A DNA stretch of 64,000 bases from Capitulum mitella (Eukaryota; Arthropoda; Thecostraca; Pollicipedomorpha; Pollicipedidae): contig CP099851.1 of assembly GCA_030062745.1 (NCBI GenBank), positions 12,076,873-12,140,872 on the forward strand, written 5' to 3'. Below, piece by piece: positions 58,073 to 64,000 of the stretch (its first letter is position 1; each line of letters starts with the position of its first letter). The notes beneath the pieces are model-generated. The model saw only the letters and a list, made by a program, of their open reading frames with translations. It was not told the origin of the DNA and did not search any database. The position numbers were made by a program, and so were the translations under genes.

Positions 58073-60008
58073 ATGCAGCTGGTACGTGCGCGGCAACGGA
58101 GCGCAAGACTCAAGCTGTTAAAGTGGTCTGTCGGACCAGCCTTTGTGACTTTGCCTCAGTGCCTCAGTTGATACTGCGGGCCAGTCGGCTAACACTTTTT
58201 ACTGGTATTGGTGAATATTTATCACGCACTTCGTTATATGTCGTTATGTGTGCATATGCTTTTACTTAAAGCATTGCTAGATACCATGTCTGCTCTTTGT
58301 GGTAGGTGGAATAATCCTATAGCATGCGGGAGCGATTTTATTTCGCTTTGATTTGAAAAGCCCAACCCGAACAAGTACTCTCAATAAAAATGCTCTTACC
58401 CGTTTTTTTTCAGTTCACAATCGTCTTCCTCGCGTGCGTTGCCCTGGCTGCACCTCAAAGTCAGAGCATCGAAAATTTCAACCAGGACTTGACCGGCCAA
58501 CAGTACAACAGTAGAAATGGTCAGCGTGGGATCCGTGTCGTCAGTCAAAAGTTCGTGCAAGACGTGTTCGGGAACTACGAATACGGCTATGAACAGGACA
58601 ATGGACAAAAGGCGAGCGGATGCCAGATAGAGTGATGCATTGACCGGCAATGCAAGTATTGTATTCACAACAGGGCAAACAGCTCACAAAGCAAGCGCAT
58701 TGACTTACTTTATTGTCACTGCATCAGAAGGACGAAAAAGTAGTTTTACTGCTTTTGTCAGTAACCAACCAACTACTTACTGTATTATTTTTATTTTCCT
58801 TATTCTCCACATATATGTGCGACTTTTTGTTTACATTCATCATAGACAGCACTGGCTTTTTGACCATCTTCGACAGTACGGAGGGGAGGAGGTCACGATC
58901 CCCCAGCCGTTTTCAAACATGATGTGCTAGAGCAACGAAACAAAAACGAATGGTTAGGTTAGTAGTTTAGCTAAACGATAATGGCCTGCTTGACCTTTTT
59001 AGATCACGCAGTGGCCTTTCAGGCGGCGTCAAATGACGTACTGTCAGCGGATTTTCATTTTGATCGATCCCTACGGAACGTGAGCTATGAGGCGCTCTTG
59101 AGAGGCTCAAACTTATTTTTAACAGCAAAGAAGGACTCAGATTACTTTTTATGCAAATTAGCGTTTTAAACCGCATCATGACCCCTCTGAGGTCGATACG
59201 AAAAGCTTGAAAGGATAAAAAGGCCCCGAATCCATGGTTTTGGCCTGAGATGACCTTGACCAAAGTAAAGAGTACAGTGCGGAGGCCACTGACGCCACAG
59301 ATGGCACTTATGTTTAAGATCTAGCAGGACTTTATATCGTAGCACGGCTAGAATATTTCCTGTCAGAAGAAGACCGCCGCCGTGGCGTGATATCTCGGTG
59401 ACACGCCCCCGCGAAAGAGGTCATAAGCCCGTAACTTTTCAAGGTACTGAGCCCAAATCTGGAGAAAACTTGTAAACAGGTTCAAAACTTCGCTATGCGG
59501 CATTTCAGAGTGATCGAGGCAGTCGTCCTGCGGAAAGTTCCGATAACCACCTTGGCAAAACAAACCAATTTTAAGGACATGAAAATCGACTTCAGGCATC
59601 ACAAAAAGAAGAAAAAGTGAAAGAGGTGCACCCGTCACCCTAGACCGGCGAGGGTTAATGCTATCAGCTCACAGATAAGCTATCATAACCAAATCTGCTT
59701 ATCCCACGTGACGAATGGCTCATTTTCTCCCTCAGGTGGAGGAAATAGGTCGGATAGAGCCCGGACCACTGCCGGATAAAGGCAGTCTCCGCCAGAAGGG
59801 CAGTTACCAGTTCGTCGCCGACGACGGCCAGACCTACCAAGTCAGCTACGTGGCTGATGAGTACGGCTTCCAGCCGCAGGGAGCCCACCTGCCGCAGCCG
59901 CCGGCTCAGATCCCCGAGTACGAACAGCTGAGACAGGACTATCCGCAGCTGTTCTGGGCTGAAAGTGGCGGAATAGGGGTCATTCTGAACGACCAGCAGT
60001 TCAACTAG
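58073..60008 (+). CDS. Cuticle protein, RR-type chitin-binding (gene B), 3 exons
   Basis: Paralogue of gene A. CDS exons are 58073-58081 (Met-Gln-Leu), 58414-58611 and 59736-60008; product 159 aa. The signal peptide spans about residues 1-16 and is followed by APQSQ. The Rebers-Riddiford domain starts at YEYGYEQDNG in exon 2 and continues in exon 3 with YQFVADDGQTYQVSYVADEYGF and GAHLP. The tail ends EYEQLRQDYPQLFW plus a short Ser/Gly/Asn-rich end. Intron 1 is 332 bp with a T-rich acceptor; intron 2 is 1124 bp and holds dispersed repeat. The donor of intron 2 reads AAG|GCGAGC where gene A has AAG|GTGGGA, so splicing needs a GC-AG intron, or the gene is damaged; the reading frame fits only if this position is the junction. 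Exon 3 is about 95% identical to exon 3 of gene A over the core, while exon 2 is much more diverged. Reading on through the donor meets a stop at 58633. Confidence 0.85.
59195..59375. repeat. Dispersed short repeat B, copy 3 (in gene B intron 2)
   Basis: Contains GATGACCTTGACCAAAGTAAAG, GGAGGCCACTGACGCCACAGATGG and AGCAGGACTTTATATCGTA. It explains part of the long second intron of gene B. Confidence 0.6.
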
Positions 60009-61365
60009 CAGCAGTTTGTTGACCGAGAATTTCTCCAAGAAACGTTCCTTGATTGAGAGTCCGTAGATCAATGGAGGCGCCAGTTTCATGCGCAGTTATG
60101 TCCTTAAAACCCTCGACATGAACTGTGTGTTCTGCTACTAGTTTGATTCAACCAGCGATGTCGTTTTGTGTTATGTTGTCGACAACATTCACTAGTCCGT
60201 TGTATTGTGTGCGGCTTGTGCCATGTTGCATCTCTGATGCCCCAAAAATGTGTATGTGTGGTGTGGCCGAGAATGAAAAGATGCGTGGTGTTATAATCCA
60301 TCCCTACTTAATAGCGTCAAAAACTGTGTTTATTGCTTCCCCGGCTTCAGGCATAGTTACGAAATAACGGAGTGTGTTATAAATCTCGATGTGTTGCAGT
60401 AAAGAAGGAAACTGGAGAAAACGAATGAACTTTGCTTTACTGTATTGCTTCATTGAGCCATTATGCGACGTTTTGTGGTTACTTACGAGGCTTCATATTA
60501 AGTCGACATACTCGTAAATCCCACAAATGATCCTTTCTAGTTGCATACGGGCTACCAGACTACTGTGCCTCTGTCCAGTTACGTAATGTTATGCTCGGTA
60601 AGTCTTCACAATGCATCACATTCGAATTTTCATGTCTTCAGACCCAACTGATGTCTGTCGTCATGGTAAAGCTTGACCAGTCAGTGGAGTCGGGAAAGAC
60701 ATAAGCATTATGAAGGTAGAAGAAGGCCGGCGTTGGCGTTCGGTAAACAAGCTTGGGGAATGAAATATATGAATGCTTGTGGGTAAGACGTGCCATAAAT
60801 ACAACTCAAAAAGCGGGTCTTCCAGCGAAGGCAAAACTTTCATGGAATCTTGCGGAATTTCCGTACCTACGAAAATCCTGCCGCACTAGTTTTTGCATTT
60901 TCCTTACGTTTACGAGCAAGGCCAAATGCCGACTGAGTCTTCAACTAGCAAAAAAATAAAAAATCGGACTGAACCGACAGCTCTGCCACGACGCGTACTG
61001 CAAGTTATAACTTTACGACCATGGCAACGAGTCATGAAGTTTTCAATGGGAGATACCTGACTTCTTGGACCTTTATGTGCTTCCATTTCCAATGAGTAAC
61101 TTGCAAGCTGTTTCTTCTACTTGCCTAATCCTGTGGCAACATTTTCGGTGCTTTCACCTGTTCTTCACAAGTGCTTTTGAACGGCTCAGTAACGGCAGCG
61201 AACAATATCAGGGGAGCGCTTGACGTACAAACTTGCAATTACCCGGATGCAAACTGTTGGGAAAGATCGCAAAATGCCTGTTTGTCTCACGAAATGAATA
61301 AAGGGTACTGAACGTCATGATACAATAAGTAATGAAGAGTAATTGGGACGACCGCCCCCTCCCCC
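60009..61365 (+). other. 3' flank of gene B, no other gene
   Basis: A TGTTGTCGACAACA palindrome lies near 60174. The first AATAAA in + orientation is near 61297, too far for a confident polyadenylation site. Confidence 0.4.
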
Positions 61366-61369
61366 TGAG

Positions 61370-62200
61370 GCCTGAGAAGAGGCCCCTGTCAGACTAAAAA
61401 GGAGCCCCAAAGGGATCCGGTATGAACTTCACGGAGTTTCTATAAGAACCTGACGGGCTGTTTATGCAGTCAGGGAAGCCTCCTGGAGGGTTAAATGATC
61501 TCTGAGACGCATAGAGAGTCCTGAACCTCCCAAAGGCCCCTAGGACCCCAACCGGGAAAAAAAAGGCAGGGTGTCTTTGAGAACGCCAGATGGCTCATAG
61601 GGCCCCTGAGACAGGCCAAGATGAGGACTCTTAGAGGGCCACTGTAATTAAGAAAAGGAAAGGTTCCCGATGTAACTAGAGGGGGTTCGGGGGGGCTACA
61701 CCATGGCAAGGTAAGATGGCCCCTAAGATGGAAAGAAAAGCCCTGAAACTCTTTAAGGGCCCCTGGAACCGCAAGGGACCCCAACAGGGCAAGAGGGTGA
61801 CCCCGACATGGCAAAGGGGTCTAAGAGGGTGCCTCGCACAGCATAAGGAGACTCCTGGCTAGCCAGAGGGGTCCCCTGAACGGGATTCGTCGGTGGCCTT
61901 CTTATCCTCGAGAGGAGCCACAAATGGGCCGCACGGGCCTTTTTGCAACATTGGGGGTTCTTGATGCTGTCGGCCCCCCCCCCGAAAGGTCAGGTGGTTT
62001 CTGAGACGGCAAGATGGGCCCGTACACCGCAGATGACCCCTGAGACTGCCAAAAAAGTCGCAGTGCCCCTGCGAGGCAAAGACGGTAAGCGAACCTCTGA
62101 GACGGTATTTGGGTTTCATGGGGCGCTGGGTGTAATAAGCGGGCTTCTGTTACGGGCAAGGTCCCCTGAGACTGTGAGCGAGGCCCCTGAAGCGCCAACA
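61370..62200. repeat. GC-rich minisatellite with CCCCTGAGACNG core
   Basis: About 25 diverged units of 30-35 bp, such as GGCCCCTGAGACAGGCCAAG, GATGACCCCTGAGACTGCC and AAGGTCCCCTGAGACTGTGA. It is open in several frames; the open frames on both strands are repeat artefacts. Confidence 0.85.
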
Positions 62201-62264
62201 AAAGTCTTTTGTTAATCGTTAAACAAAAGTCTTTTGTTAAAGATTATGCGGATGCATAATCTTT
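62197..62264. repeat. Two identical palindromes and a perfect hairpin
   Basis: AACAAAAGTCTTTTGTTAA occurs at 62197-62215 and 62222-62240. AAAGATTATGC (62239-62249), GGAT and GCATAATCTTT (62254-62264) form an 11-bp-arm hairpin. It sits exactly at the end of the minisatellite. Confidence 0.95.
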
Positions 62265-62269
62265 TGGTT

Positions 62270-63430
62270 TCTTTTGGCTGCGGTTTTCATCAACTTGCAT
62301 ATTGTAGTTGGGAAGAGCATAACCCATACATACATTCGTTTCCAAAATATTTTGTCAAGATTAACATGAACATTGTCGGCGGCCGATCTCGGTCGGAGTC
62401 AGACACGCCGAGAAGCTCCGAGTTTCGCTTTATTGTTCATTATGGCTCGTTGAGATCATCTCGCAAATTAACGCTTGTGTTCACATTCAGTATCTGGGGA
62501 CGCTGGATCCAGATCAAGATCTTAGGCGATGGAAAAGGCAAATGCTTGTACCAGATATAATGAAATAGCTTGGGCGCAGGATAAACCACAAAGGGCTCCA
62601 CTCACCTCAGGAAAAGGTCAGTGACTCTGCTGGTGTAGAACTGAATGAAAAAAAACATGAAAAGATATCGAAAGCGCTATGGCCAAATTTCTAGCAGCCT
62701 TCGAAAGCAACTATGCGGGAGGCAGAACAGGACGTATCTCTTGGAGAGTGATTCATCGAGGAAGACATGGAGATCAGGAAATTACAAATCAGTATCAAAA
62801 GGCAAAAACCTCAGGGCAGAAATGGGTCAGGAACAAGGAACAAAGACTCCACAACGCACGTCCCGCTCATACCTACCTGACGCCTTGGTGTCACAAGTTC
62901 CAGTCGCCGAAGGAAAACAGTGAAACAAAAACAGCGGATACCTTCCAGCATGTTCCGGGAAATGTAAATCAGACCACCGAGCTTCATCGTGGCGCATGGG
63001 TTACAGAAAAACGACAAGGTTATCGCTGAGTTCCGTTAACACTCTCAACATGACAACTGTTGGAATCGAGTTTCCAGGTGGCCGCCATGCAGCGGCCCCC
63101 TAGCGGCAGGCGGGTTTGAGGCGGAAGTAACAAAAAGACCCGCTTGATGACAGCTCTGTTTGAACGAGCCCTCCCGTCCGAACAGAGAATCTGCAATGCG
63201 CTGATACCAGTGGCGGTTTGCCATAGGAGGAAACTGAGACAATTTCTCACCAAAAATATCGGCAAATGTGGAATTAAAACCATGTGTAATGTGTGCATAA
63301 TAACATTGTTTATAAAACTGAATGCATGATTAAACTGCAATAATGTGCCTCCTTTTGTTTCCGCATTCATCAACATAGCAGGGAACATACCCGCAAACAC
63401 GCCCCACGCCGCGCTGTACTCCCGCTCTCT
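62270..63430. other. No gene found
   Basis: Overlapping open frames at 62645-63029 and 63020-63400 lack domains or clear splice context. Confidence 0.45.
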
Positions 63431-63438
63431 TGTGTAAG

Positions 63439-63520
63439 GATACGGTGCGAAGGCTGGTAGAGAGCGGCCAGCCCACCTACCTCAGTCAATACCAGAATCA
63501 GATGTCATACAGCTCTCCTG
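63439..63520 (+). CDS. Possible isolated exon, unknown product
   Basis: An 82-nt segment with acceptor CTCTTGTGTAAG and a strong donor CCTG|GTGAGC, open in the frame encoding TVRRLVESGQPTYLSQYQ followed by NQMSYSSP. Composition is protein-like, but neighbouring exons could not be fixed; the gene may continue beyond the window. Confidence 0.25.
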
Positions 63521-64000
63521 GTGAGCGTCGGCGACATTGCTTTATCTGTGTATTATGCTACTTATTTGCTGATCTGGGCGATATCGCTGTGATGCTACCC
63601 TTGCCAAAAAAGTGCATGAACAAATTAATGCAGGTTCGCTACTGTGTTTCCGTGTCGATTTATATGCTTTGTGTTTTTGCGTGCTTCTTCGATTTGGTTG
63701 ATTTAAGTCGGGACGGGATGCATGTGAATAGATCATGGGAGCTGGACAGACTTAACTGATGTTTGTGATCGATTAAAGTGCAAGGGGGCGATGTTTGAGT
63801 GAACTACAGGGTTAATGTGAAAGAAATCTTGGTACATATCAATGAGAAGATGGACAAAGTCTCTTCGGCGGAATTTTTCCTCAAATCTTTCTTTTCTGTG
63901 TTCTTTTGCGTCATTGTCTTGACGCTAATCACTTTTTTAATCTAACAACACTAAATGATGTTGCTTAATTGGTCTGTCCCTGCGAACAAATCATTCCCAT

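Noticed and set aside
61491-62215. Overlapping open frames of 86-107 aa on both strands
   Set aside because: They arise from the GC-rich minisatellite, which lacks stops in several frames.

Overview
The window reads as nuclear DNA from an arthropod, most likely a crustacean; a barnacle-type animal is possible but is inference only. The evidence is two spliced genes for cuticle proteins with the Rebers-Riddiford chitin-binding domain (39.0-40.0 kb and 58.0-60.0 kb, + strand), tiny first exons, GT-AG introns, TCAGT initiators, tRNA-derived short repeats, mariner, hAT, LINE and tyrosine-recombinase relics, and abundant microsatellites. There is no operon structure, and most open frames are chance.

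Layout. 1-8 kb: gene-poor, with one copy of an AGGTCA-rich dispersed repeat (2.3-3.0 kb) and a weak candidate for a small secreted protein (6.2-6.6 kb, - strand). 8.4-14.1 kb: a chain of phase-compatible exons on the - strand that looks like the 3' half of an unrecognised gene. 14.6-17.7 kb: two mariner relics, one interrupted by a hAT-like end. 20.3-21.0 kb: an orphan - strand copy of the cuticle-gene promoter, split by a 450-bp hAT-type element with 8-bp target duplications. 23-29 kb: degenerate short tandem arrays. 29.7-34.8 kb: two inverted copies of a roughly 1.1-kb element. 37.5-38.2 kb: a third mariner relic. 39.0-40.0 kb: cuticle gene A. 41.6-42.8 kb: a tandem duplication, a tRNA-like sequence and a LINE tail. 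46.2-48.5 kb: a 5'-truncated, frameshifted LINE. 49.0-50.0 kb: three perfect foldbacks. 50.8-51.8 kb: a broken Crypton-like tyrosine recombinase (- strand). 54.6-55.2 kb: a GC-rich island. 56.5-56.9 kb: a long CT microsatellite followed by a foldback. 58.0-60.0 kb: cuticle gene B. 61.4-62.3 kb: a GC-rich minisatellite ending in foldbacks.

How the genes fit together. Cuticle genes A and B are paralogues in the same orientation, 19 kb apart. They share exon structure, a TATA-like box about 33 bp upstream of a TCAGTC initiator, a 27-nt leader and a conserved upstream block. The split promoter at 20-21 kb is a third member of this cluster that has lost its gene. The most notable observations are that split promoter, a GC (not GT) splice donor in gene B, the Crypton-like recombinase and the LINE with its catalytic box duplicated in tandem.
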